Assembly: GCA_963575745.1 (NCBI GenBank)
Contig: CAUYUJ010004725.1
Coordinates: forward strand, 289,087 to 353,086
From: Prorocentrum cordatum
Taxonomy: Eukaryota > Sar > Dinophyceae > Prorocentrales > Prorocentraceae
DNA: 64,000 bases
Direction: 5' to 3'
Shown: positions 32,800 to 42,568 of the stretch, one piece after another
Position numbering within the stretch: position 1 is the stretch's first letter
How the letters are laid out: each line of letters opens with the position of its first letter
The notes under the pieces: generated by a model
Databases searched by the model: none
What the model was told of the DNA's origin: nothing
Seen by the model: the letters and a program-made list of their open reading frames with translations, nothing else
Made by a program: the position numbers and the translations under genes

Positions 32800-33290
32800 A
32801 ATGAGGTGACAGGAGGAGCTCCAAATGGGTCTACGAAGCGTGTGAGAGGTGCGCCAAAATGGACGCGCCAACATGCGGACCCTCCTACTATAGCCGTAGG
32901 TGAAGTTCCCTATGGAGCCACGATCCTCCTAGTAGTGTGCAGCGACATGGGCGGCTGCACCATGCAGACCCTGCCAATGGGACCGCAGGTGGACTCCCTA
33001 TGGAGCCACGACCCTTGAGGCGTTCGACGACATGGACGGCGCAGACACGTGGACCCTGCAATGGAGGCTGGAGGCGTAGGTGGAGTTCCGAATGGGGCCG
33101 CGAAGCGTGTGAGGGGTGTGCGTAAGTGGGGGCAGCGCCGCCATACAGCGGCGCCCACCGAGACCACGAGGTGTGTGAGAGGTGCGCCGAAATAGGCGCG
33201 GCGCGGCCATGCGACAGCCCCCACAGAGACCGTAGGTGGACAATCCTATGGAAGCGGCTCCATGACCATGCCCTGCGCGGCCTGCACGGT
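32800..33290. repeat. Diverged satellite, monomer about 65-92 bp
   Basis: Monomers bounded by GGAGCCACGA or GGGGCCGCGA recur at about 32917, 33005, 33097 and 33163. Shared words are GCGTGTGAGAGGTGCGCC and TGGACCCTGCAATGG. Preceded by a GGA tract at 32,741-32,775. Confidence 0.6.
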
Positions 33291-33480
33291 ACGCATCCGC
33301 TCCGGCACCAATGGGAACTGGCAACTTGTAACCTTAACATTATGAGGTGTTCGCACATTGGGGCCGCGGGTGGAGGAGAGCCAAGGAAGAAGGAGCAGGG
33401 ATGAGGAAGAGGAACAGGAGGAGGATACATGCCCGCCGAGGCCAACATTGGCTGCTCGCAAACCCCAATAAAAACCAAAT

Positions 33481-33718
33481 GTCTAGAGGCCTCCTAGATG
33501 GGATCCGAGAAGATGGGGTCGGAGGATCGCGCCGCATCGCCAATGCATCGGCGATGCATCGGCGAAGTATCGGCGATGCATCGCCGACGTCGGCGGTGCA
33601 TCGGCGACGCCAGCGTGGAGAAAATCGGGCTCCGCATCGAGCCGCATCGCCGATGCATCGGCGATGCGGCGCGATCCTCCGACCCCATCTACTCCGACCC
33701 CATCTAGGGGGCCTAGAG
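33481..33718. repeat. Large foldback element with near-perfect 47-bp inner arms
   Basis: 33511-33557 and 33644-33690 are inverted copies with a single mismatch (starting AGATGGGGTCGGAGGATCGC). The similarity extends outward in weaker form to about 33481 and 33718. The 86-bp loop holds more GCATCGGCGATGC words, which are themselves palindromic. Confidence 0.9.
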
Positions 33719-34421
33719 AGTCTCCCAAGACCCGCCGAAAAAACCTTCAATAGAAGTCGCACCACTTGAAGCTACCAACGCACGGAAACCTCAGTAGTGG
33801 AGCCACGCTGCCGAAGCGCCCCCTCTCCCCTCCTCCCCTTCGGGGGGGAAGGCCTCGGCTTTATGCCGGTTATCCGCGCAGGGCGGGGACGGCGAGGAGA
33901 TATAGCGTGGATATACAGTCAACCAGTATCATAAGGATGCGCGGTAAGGATGCAAGGGCCTTGGAAACCCATGCGAACGTTTTCCGAACGAAGCTAGCAA
34001 GAGAAAATCGCTTACGATGGGCCGAAAAGGGCAAGGAAGGATGCAAGGGTACATTTGGGAAAATTGCCCATCTGTACTATGCGGGTTGTGTAGCGTGCAT
34101 ATAGGGTGGCCTGATCCTCGCGAAAATATACGCGACTCCCGCGACGACGCAAAAAGACGCAACACCACCCCACAGGCCCCTCCTGGGCCGACAAGGGCTG
34201 TGGGCTGTCTGCTGCCTTCTCGGCCTCTGCCAGCTATGCGCCAGGGCCGAGCGAGGGCCACGCGCGGGAGGAGCCAGAGGCGGCGAGCAGATGCGCAGAG
34301 GAGGCTGGGGAAGGCCAGCCAGCCGACCCCGCGCTGCTCGCGGAGGCGACGCAGCCGGAGGCGGCTGCGCCACAGCCTGAGGCGCCCTGAGGCGCCCTCG
34401 ACTACGAGCCCGCCGCCAGCC

Positions 34422-35653
34422 ATGGCCGGCCCGGGTGGGCGCGCCACCAACCGCGAGGAGTACTACTACCTCGCATACTACTACGAAGACGGTGCGGCGC
34501 CGAGCCAGCCCCTGGAGACGCGGCCCGCGGCGCCAGCTGTGCCCGGACTGCGGCCAGAGGAAAGGCGATGCCGAGAGAGTCGGAGCGACCTCAGGCGGGC
34601 GAGCAGCAGCCGCCCGCCCCGCAACGGCGCCCGGGTACGGCGACGTTGCGATCGGCGGGCAACGCCACTCGCTCGCAGCGGGCGAAGGCGCCACCGCCGC
34701 AGCGGGGGAAGCCGCCGGCTGGAGGAGGCGAGAGCGTGGCAGATGAGAATGCACCCCGACCTCCAGACCGCCCTCCCGAAGCCGTGCCAGAAAGGGTCGG
34801 CGCAGAGCCAGGCGGGCTTGCACTGGCCAGCGTATGGTTCGAGACGGCGCTCAAATGGCTGGGCGAAGAGGTCGGGCATGCGCTGGGTGTTATGCTCAAC
34901 AAAGTGATCGCTTTCCTCACGGGCATGGTGAACGCGATGGGTGAACACATTTGTGGCCGCTACTGGGCGCGGCTTCAATGGCTCGCCTTGAGCGTGGCAA
35001 GGGCGGGAGCGATCGCCCTCCTCGTCTCCACGATCAGCATTGTCTCCTGGGTCTTGCGCACGGCCTGGATGCACTGCCCGATCGTCTTCGTGACTACGCG
35101 CGGCTTCGTCCGAGGCAGCGAGACGGGCCATGACGTGCAAGTCGCCCTGGACGGTAAACCGAGTGCTGCTCTGACCTGGCGCGGCCCAGACGGAGCCGAA
35201 GCCGTCGACGCAGACTGCGTCAAGGATGAAGCGAGGGCGAGGGGAGGCAGCTCCGAGAACATGATGCCCAACGGCCTCATCATCAAGTCGGGCGGGGCGG
35301 TGGCGAGGCTGGGGCAGGGGCCCATCAAGGGCAGCTGCATCACCCGCCATGGATACGTCCATCGCTTCAAGGAGGTCAAGGGCAGCTCGCACCGACACCT
35401 CAAGACTGACCTGGAGGCCACCCGAGATGACGAGGGGACCGGCCCGGTGCGCTTGTGCTCTGCGACGCCATGCACGTTGCCAACAAGAGATAGGCCCATG
35501 GCCCACGTGGGTGCGTCGCGCGTCGTCGGCCACACCTCCTCGATCATCGCGTCGGACTTGGCTGAGCTTTGGGCGCCCGAAGTATCCGGGGTAACTCGGG
35601 TCCGGGGTAACTCGGGTTTGGCTTCCCGAAAAAGGAACCCGAGCTACCCCTGA
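34422..35653 (+). CDS. Retroelement-type membrane protein with WRGPD motif (frame breaks near the start)
   Basis: A plausible start is ATG 34422 (MAGPGGRATNREEYYYLAYY); coding then seems to pass through a second frame with CPDCGQRKGD (a CxxC pair) into the long frame from 34568 to 35653 (361 residues). That frame has a Pro/Arg-rich lead, two hydrophobic stretches (about residues 106-125 and 136-165, likely membrane segments), TWRGPDGAEAVDADC at 203-217, GAVARLGQG, and a histidine/lysine stretch near 270. I recall the same order (membrane segments, WRGPD, xVARL, basic block) from proteins encoded next to dinoflagellate retroelements; the function is unknown. The last 25 residues (from about 337) come from a palindromic repeat, so the natural C-terminus may have been replaced by a repeat insertion. 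Confidence 0.6.
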
Positions 35654-35800
35654 CCCGAGTTACCCCTGATGATTCGGGGCTCTGGACGCCCGAAGTATCC
35701 GGGGTAACTCGGGCCCGGGGTAAGTCGGGTTCGGATCCCCGAGAAACGAACCCGAGCTAGCCCTGGCCCGAGTTACCCCTGATGATTCGGGGCTCTGAGA
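35575..35800. repeat. Tandem dimer of a 113-bp palindromic element at the 3' end of the preceding gene
   Basis: GCCCGAAGTATCCGGGGTAA begins at 35575 and again at 35688. Each unit contains two GGGGTAACTCGGG blocks facing two CCCGAGTTACCCC blocks and so folds into a hairpin of about 33 bp with a short loop. The stop codon of the gene at 34,422-35,653 lies inside the first unit. Confidence 0.85.
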
Positions 35801-35823
35801 GCTCGCGCCTGCAGGACGGGCCA

Positions 35824-36155
35824 GGGCGGAGGAGGAGGAGGAGGAGGAGGAGGAGGAGGAGGAGGAGGAGGAGGAGGAGGGAGGAGGAGGAGGAGGAGGA
35901 GGAGGAGAGGAGGAGGAGGAGGAGGAGGAGGAGAGAGGAGGAGGAGGAGGAGGAGGAGGAGGAGGAGGAGGAGGAGGAGGAGGGGAGGAGGAGGAGGAGG
36001 AGGAGGAGGAGGAGGAGGAGGAGGAGGAGGAGGAGGAGGAGGAGGAGGAGGAGGAGGAGGAGGAGGAGGAGGAGGAGGAGGAGGAGGAGGAGAGAGGGAG
36101 GAGGAAGAGGAGGAGAGAGGGAGGAGGAGGAGGAGGAGGAGGAGGAGGAGGAGGG
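35824..36155 (+). repeat. (GGA)n microsatellite, about 330 bp
   Basis: Nearly uninterrupted GGA with a few GAGAGG breaks; poly-Glu/Arg or poly-Ser/Pro/Leu frames here are artefacts. Confidence 0.95.
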
Positions 36156-36186
36156 CGGTGAGCAGAGCATGTTGCTCTTGGACTCT

Positions 36187-36870
36187 TAAGGCCCTCGAAA
36201 GGCTCCTGCAGGGCCCCAAGAAGGCCCGGCAGGGCCCCACGAGGGGCCAAGATGGCTCCAAGAGGGCCCCAAGAAGGCCCCAAGAGGGCCCCAAAAATCT
36301 CATAAGAATCTCAGACACCGTCTTCATCAAGTCTAAAATTTTCCTGGGATTTTGGAAGGGCCGTTGAGGGCCTCTTAAGGCCCTCGAAGGGCTCCCGCAG
36401 GGCCCCAAGAAGGCCCGGCAGGGCCCCAAGAGGGCCCAAGATGACTCCAAGAAGGCCCCAAGAAGGCCCCAAGAAGGCCCCCAAAATCCCAGAAAAATCT
36501 CAGACACCGTCTTCATCGAGTCTGAAATTTTTCTGGGATTTTGGAGGGGCCCTTAGGGGCCTCTTAAGGCCCTCGAACGGCTCCCGCAGGGCCCCAAGAA
36601 GGTCCGGCAGGGCCCCAAGAGGGCCCAAGATGGCTCCAAGAGGGCCCCAAGAAGGTCCCAAGAGGGCCCCCAAAATCCCCAAAAAATCTCGGACACCGTT
36701 TTCATAGAGTCTGAGAATTTTCCTGGGATTTTGGAAGGGCCCTCGGGGGCCTCTTAAGGCCTTCGACGGGCTCCCGCAGGGCCCCAAGAAGGCCCAGCAG
36801 GGCCCAAAGAAGGCCCAATGTGACTCCAAGAAGGCCCCAAGAGAGCTCGGCAGGGCTCCAAGACGGTCGG
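36187..36870. repeat. 189-bp tandem repeat, about 3.6 copies
   Basis: The landmark GACACCGT occurs at about 36314, 36503 and 36692, an exact 189-bp period. Units consist of GGCCCCAAGAAGGCC words plus a unique AT-richer segment (AAATTTTTCTGGGATTTTGG). Because 189 is a multiple of three, frames stay open through the array on both strands; coding is not otherwise supported. Confidence 0.9.
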
Positions 36871-36899
36871 CAAAGATATTCAGATCGCCATGGTCATCT

Positions 36900-37300
36900 G
36901 AATATATTGTGGTGTTCGGTATCGTTCACTTCTGGGGCCCAAGCGCTGCTTGGAGGGCTCAAAGAGGGCTCCAAGAGGAGCCCAGAGGTCCCACCTCCGA
37001 AAGCCCAAGGAGGCTCAGCAGAGGAGCGCGCGCGGCGGGTCCTGAGGCACATAAGCAGCGAAGCTGCAGTAGGGTTATTCCATAATTGGCCGAGAGGCAA
37101 CAGGAGCTGCAGACAGGGGAGAGCAGCACAAGCAGGAAATGCACACAGCTGCGGCAGGCCTAAGAGAGCAGGGGAGAGCAGCGGCACGAGCAACGGCAAA
37201 CAGGAAGTTGAAGTGGCTAAGTTTGACGAAGTCGCTAAAATATGTCGTGGCTGAGTGTTGGTGTACACGTGTTGCTGCGAAGTGGCTGAGTCGTCCTACT
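36900..37300. other. No supported gene between satellite arrays
   Basis: Mixed sequence with short GGCTCCAAGAGG words and no recognisable protein on either strand. Confidence 0.4.
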
Positions 37301-37301
37301 A

Positions 37302-37806
<505 letters not shown>

Positions 37807-37879
37807 CATCCTCTTCTTTCTCTCCCTCCTTCTCGTGCGCTTTCCGCTCTGGGTCTCCAAGAGAGCCACCAGAGAGCTC

Positions 37880-38190
37880 CAAGAGGGCCCCAAGAAGGCT
37901 CCTAGAGGGGCGCTATGGGTCTCATCGGACCGCCGTTTTCGATGAGACCTATCGCGCTCCTCTTGGAGCCCTCTTGGGGCCGTCTTGGCCCCCTCCGGGG
38001 CTCCTCGAGGACCGGCCCACCCTGTCCTGGCCCCGTCTAGGGGCTAATAGAGAGCCCTTAGGGGGCTTCAAGATAGCCTCAAGAGGACTCTAAGAGAAGG
38101 AGGCCCAGGTCTCATCGAGCCGCTGTTCTCGATGAGACCTGGCGCGCTCCTCCTGGAGCCCTCTTGGGGCCCCCTTGTCCCACTCCTGGT
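37880..38190. repeat. Pair of related hairpin elements (GGTCTCATCG...CGATGAGACC)
   Basis: Two similar foldback units. Cores at about 37917-37950 and 38108-38141 are GGTCTCATCG/CGATGAGACC arms around a short spacer. Flanking CTCCAAGAGGGCCCCAAG and CTTGGGGC/CCCTCTTGGAG arms extend the stem. Confidence 0.75.
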
Positions 38191-38299
38191 GCCCCTCGAG
38201 AGCCCTCCCACACTGACCTTCACTCGGGACGAACAAAACTTGGTCCAGATTCCTGGGGGCCACGTCGCGAAAAAAATGCAACCTCGGGGGTGAGGGGGG

Positions 38300-38471
38300 T
38301 CCTCCTCCCCCCCCTCCTCCTCCTCCTCCTCCTCCTCCTCCTCCTCCTCCTCCTCCCTCCCCGACTGGGGCACCCGACGCATGCGCTCGGGGCTCGGGCG
38401 CGCCCCCCCTCAGGGGGCGGAGGCCCGCCATCGCCGTGAGGGGCAGCCCGCGGGGGGGCTCCAGGAGGGGA

Positions 38472-38570
<99 letters not shown>

Positions 38571-38589
38571 CACGACCACGACCACGGTG

Positions 38590-38626
<37 letters not shown>

Positions 38627-38785
38627 CGAAAACGACAGCGGCGACGACGTCGTGGTCTCGGAGGGGGGAGAGGAAGAAGAGGAGGAGGATGTGGAGGATA
38701 ATGGGAATGAGCCTGATGACGACGAATAGGATTGGGATGTAGGATATGACTGACTTGCTGACTGACTGACTGACTGGGAGGAGAA
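38300..38785. repeat. (CTC)n, (GAC)n and (CTGA)n microsatellites
   Basis: (CTC)n at 38,318-38,355, (GAC)n at 38,473-38,640 with CAC and GGC variants, and (CTGA)n at 38,755-38,780. The poly-Asp frame at 38,436-38,729 follows from the GAC repeat and is not called as a gene. Confidence 0.9.
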
Positions 38786-38819
38786 GGAGGAGAGAGACGC
38801 AAGGAGGAGGAGGGGGACA

Positions 38820-39265
38820 GGAGGAGGAAGGCACTCGCAGTAAAGTTCCCGGCGGGGTTTTCGAGACTGGAGGAGGTGAACGAGGAGAAGGACACGAGGT
38901 GGAGGAGGAAGGGGACAGGAGGAGGAGGAAGGGAGCAGGAAGAGGAGGAGGAGGAGGAGGAGAAGGGGGAAGATACTTGCAAAAAAATTTCCGGTGGGGG
39001 TTCCGAGACTGGAGGAGGCGAGCGAGGAGAAGGACATGAGGAGGAGGAGGAGGAGGAGGAAGAGGGGGACAAGCGGAGGAGGAGGGGGAAGGCACTTGCA
39101 GTAAAGTTTCCGGTTTGGTTTTCGAGACTGGAGGAGGAGGAGGAGGAGGAAATGAACAAGAGGAAGTTGAGGAGGGGGACAGGAGGAGGAGGAGGAGGAG
39201 GAGGAGGAGGAGGGCGAAGGTACTTGCAATGTACAGTTTCCGGTGGGGGTTTCGAGACAGCTCCA
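38820..39265. repeat. Tandem repeat of 120-142 bp, four copies, with expanding GGA segments
   Basis: The landmark CGAGAC recurs at 38862, 39004, 39123 and 39253. Each unit has ACTTGCAGTAAAGTTTCCGG then GGTTTTCGAGACTGG followed by GGA repeats of different length, which accounts for the variable spacing. Confidence 0.8.
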
Positions 39266-39525
39266 AGAGGACACCTATGGCCCCAGCAGTGCCCAATACG
39301 GATCGAATAGTAAAGCCATATATTGCGGCCTTGCGGCTGCTTTCGCCGAGGCTTCTCCAGGGAGAGTAAGTCCGAATCGGCTGACGGCCGCGCTGCGTCG
39401 AGGCCAATTGGCCCGATGACGACCAAGTTCTAGGTGCCAGATGCAAATGTTCTAGGTGCCACTTAGGGCGGTTTAGGTTTCTCAGGAGAGCAGAGGGCCA
39501 GTCCGATGAGGGCGCGAGGCGTGCT

Positions 39526-40486
39526 ATGGCGGCCGATGTCAGCGCGGGCCCTCTCAAGTTCGCGGCGGAGCGCATCGAGGCCGCGGATGCGCCGCTCGAG
39601 GGAGCGGGCAGCGACATCGGGTTGGGCCTTCTCCAAGGGCGCCAGGCGGCCTGGCGCAAGGAGCTCGAGCGAGGAGGAGGGCCGCGCTCAGGAGGCGCCC
39701 AAGTGCACGGCGAGGCAGCGCCGGCCCCCCTGCCGCCCGCAGCAGCCCCCCCGCCGGGAGCGGCGCCTCCGCCCCCGGCGTCGCCCCCAGGGCTAGGCTT
39801 CGTCGGGTTCGGCGAGAGGCCCGCCTCCTGGCCGTTTCCGCCTCGCCTAGATCCCCCCTCGTTGTGGAAAACGGGCGGCGCGGGGGCGTCGGCGCATAGG
39901 GGGCGCGAGGGCGCGAGATCGTTCGTTGAAGCTGCGACGAGGTCTCGGGACTGCCACGCGGGGGCGCCCCCCACGCCCACGGAGGAGAGGGCGCTCGCGG
40001 GGCCGCAGCCCACCGCCGAGATCGACGCGGGCCTGGAGAAGCTGGCGCGCGTGCTGGGGGGGGGGGGGGGGCCAACAGGCACTCCGAAGAATCCGGAGGC
40101 GCGGCCAAGCACGCTGGCGAGCACCGGGCGGGCTGAGGAGAAGCTGGTCTACATGGCGCACGGCTGCGACAATTTCCACGTGACGCTCTGCCCGGGTCTG
40201 CTGGGTAAAGATGCGCTTCGTGGGCTGAGATCGGCCGGGCAAAAACACGCGCCCGCTCTTCCGGTCCATCAAGTTCCCGGTGAACATCACCAACGCCATC
40301 GCGCACGGTCTGGCGGCCTCCCAGCAAGGGGGGCGCGACCGCGCGCACCTCCCTGACAACTGCCTCAGATGAGCCAACTTCCCTAACACGTCGCAGGCGG
40401 ACATGGGCAACTTTGTGCCGCCCGAAGACTATAAGCTGGAACCCGCGCATCTTGGCGGCATGAAAAAATCATTAGCATGGAAATGA
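39526..40486 (+). CDS. Small gene with a probable 25-nt intron; uncharacterised dinoflagellate protein
   Basis: Starts at ATG 39526 (MAADVSAGPLKFAAERIEAA). The first 170 residues are Ala/Pro/Gly-rich; then comes IDAGLEKLARVLGGG and a well-formed stretch LVYMAHGCDNFHVTLCPGLL. Removing 40205-40229 (GTAAAG...CTGAG, 25 nt) joins this to DRPGKNTRPLFRSIKFPVNI, then TNAIAHGLAASQQGGRDRAH and LPDNCLR. An in-frame TGA at 40370 follows, but coding resumes at 40397 after a CGCAG (ADMGNFVPPEDYKLEPAHLG then GMKKSLAWK, stop at 40484-40486), so the 27 nt 40370-40396 may be a second tiny intron or the stop may be a mutation. I believe the C-terminal blocks belong to a dinoflagellate family but cannot name a function. 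cDNA would settle the structure. Confidence 0.6.
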
Positions 40487-40732
40487 CAATGATTTTTTTC
40501 AAGCCTGCCAGCCGAAACCAAGCAATGTAGCAATAATCGAGCCATGATCGCAAAAATCAAGCCATCCATGTGGTCGGCATTAAGACGATGATGACCATGA
40601 TGGTCGTGGTTATAATGATGACGATGATGATGCCGAGGGTTATGCCTGTGGACACGATGTTGATGACAGTGTATATGTATGTGGTACATATGCATCCATA
40701 TATATATACAAACATGTGTGTATGTATGTATG

Positions 40733-40787
<55 letters not shown>

Positions 40788-41345
40788 GTATGTATGTATG
40801 TAATGTGATGTATGTATGTATGTATGTATGTATGTGTGTTTGTATGTATGTATACACACATGTATGTGTATATATACAGGTGTGTGATGATGATGGCTGT
40901 GACTTTGGTGACGGCTTCGAGCCATGACGGTTGTGACGGTGATGACCGTATGTCGAAGTCAATTGGCATGGATTTCGCGCCGTGGACGATGACGAGGAGG
41001 ACGAGGAGGACGAGGACGTGGCTGTCCGTAGTGGTGCAGCACCGCCTGGCGGCGGAGAGGCGGAATACTTGAGGATCGGGAGGACGGGGATTATACATAT
41101 ATATAAAGGTCTGTATGTATGTGTATGTGTACATACATATATATATGTATGTATTTATGTATGCATGTATGTATGCATGCATGTATGTATGTATGTGTGT
41201 ATGTATGTATGTATGTATGGATGTATGCATGTATGTATGTATGTATGGTTGTATGTATGCATGTATGTATGTATGTATGTATGTACGTATACTTATATAT
41301 ACACATGTATACGTTTACACATATATATATACCAACACATTCTAT
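40487..41345. repeat. (ATGT)n/(TATATG)n microsatellite region
   Basis: ATGT and TATATG repeats fill 40,680-40,880 and 41,100-41,340, giving Met/Tyr/Val/Cys or Ile/His/Thr frames that are artefacts. The segment between (40,900-41,090) has no supported gene. Confidence 0.9.
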
Positions 41346-42131
41346 ATATAGGAGGACAAGGCCAGGAGAGAGAAAGAAAGAGAGATGAACTAGGGGAACG
41401 GAGAATGACAATGCGACCCGATGGCCAGGAATGACGCATCATGGGGCGCTGAAGCGGGAACATCGTCAGCCCCCTCGCCTTTTCGAGGCTGCTCCGCAAC
41501 ACTGTCCGTGTCAAACGTCATGTCTATATATATATATATACGTTCGCGCTCGGGCGGCGGCGCGGCGGCAAGATCCAAGGGGCAAGATGTGAAGGTATCG
41601 GCACTAGTGGATTTCACCCTGAAGTTTCGATATGCAAACGGGCATTGTAAAAGCATGTGCGGGAGTCGTCAAGAGAAAACTCTACGGGGAGACGAATAGT
41701 CCCACATGTTACGGCAGGTTTTATAACATCAAAAACCCTAGGTTAAATTTAAGGGCTCCTGGGGCCCAACGTGTGCGGACAACTGCCTAAACACATGTAC
41801 CCTGGTGAAAATGCCTGATGACATTTACGGGGGAGGCCGCGTCCAATGCAGGAGAGCATGTGGAGAGAGAAACGGGCCTGATTGCCGCGTGCACGGGAGT
41901 GAAACTCAACATGCACCGCGTGTGATCCCTCCCCTTTTTCCTCTTCCTCCTTCTCATAATCCCCGTCCTCCTTAGCTCACCAATGACATCATCAGCATCA
42001 TCATTATCATCATCATCATTATCATCATCAGCATCATCATCATCCTCATCATTATCAGTATCATCATCATCATCAACATCATCAACAACGGCACCATCAT
42101 CATCATCAGCATCATCATCATCATCATCATC

Positions 42132-42176
<45 letters not shown>

Positions 42177-42568
42177 CATTATCCGTCTTGTCGTCGTCCT
42201 CATCTTCTTCCTCTTCCTCCTCATCCTTCTTCTCCTTGCGTCGAAACAAGGATCGGTCCGAAGCGTCGGGTCCAACACGTGCCGGACGCCCAACGGCGTC
42301 CACAAGGCACCCCACAAGGTCTGTGGCAAGTACTAACGCGTTCCTGCTGTCCTGCAACTCCCCATTGTCGTCCTCCCGTGTCCTCCTCGTTTTCCTGCCC
42401 TCCTCGCCCCCCTTTCCCTCAGCCCCATATGACAGGGCAGCTCGAAGCGCGTCGCTCCTACCCTGTCTCCCGACGCCTCCTCCTGAATTCGATGGCTGCT
42501 TAACAGGCCTTAAAAATAATTTAAAAGAAGGTGTTGACCAACAAAAAAAACCAGAAACGTTAGACGTA
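41346..42568. repeat. No supported gene; (ATC)n and (ATCA)n tract at 41,985-42,178
   Basis: ATC repeats pass into ten or so ATCA units near 42,135-42,178. The flanks (41,346-41,980 and 42,180-42,568) contain only short, unrecognised frames. Confidence 0.75.

Noticed and set aside
35757-36170. Glu/Arg- and Leu/Ser-rich frames
   Set aside because: Translation of the (GGA)n microsatellite.
38220-40124. 634-residue minus-strand frame
   Set aside because: It crosses (GAC)n, GGA and satellite DNA and is antisense to the more convincing plus-strand gene at 39.5-40.5 kb.
41091-41411. Tyr/Ile/His- and Met/Cys/Val-rich frames
   Set aside because: Translation of (ATGT)n repeats.
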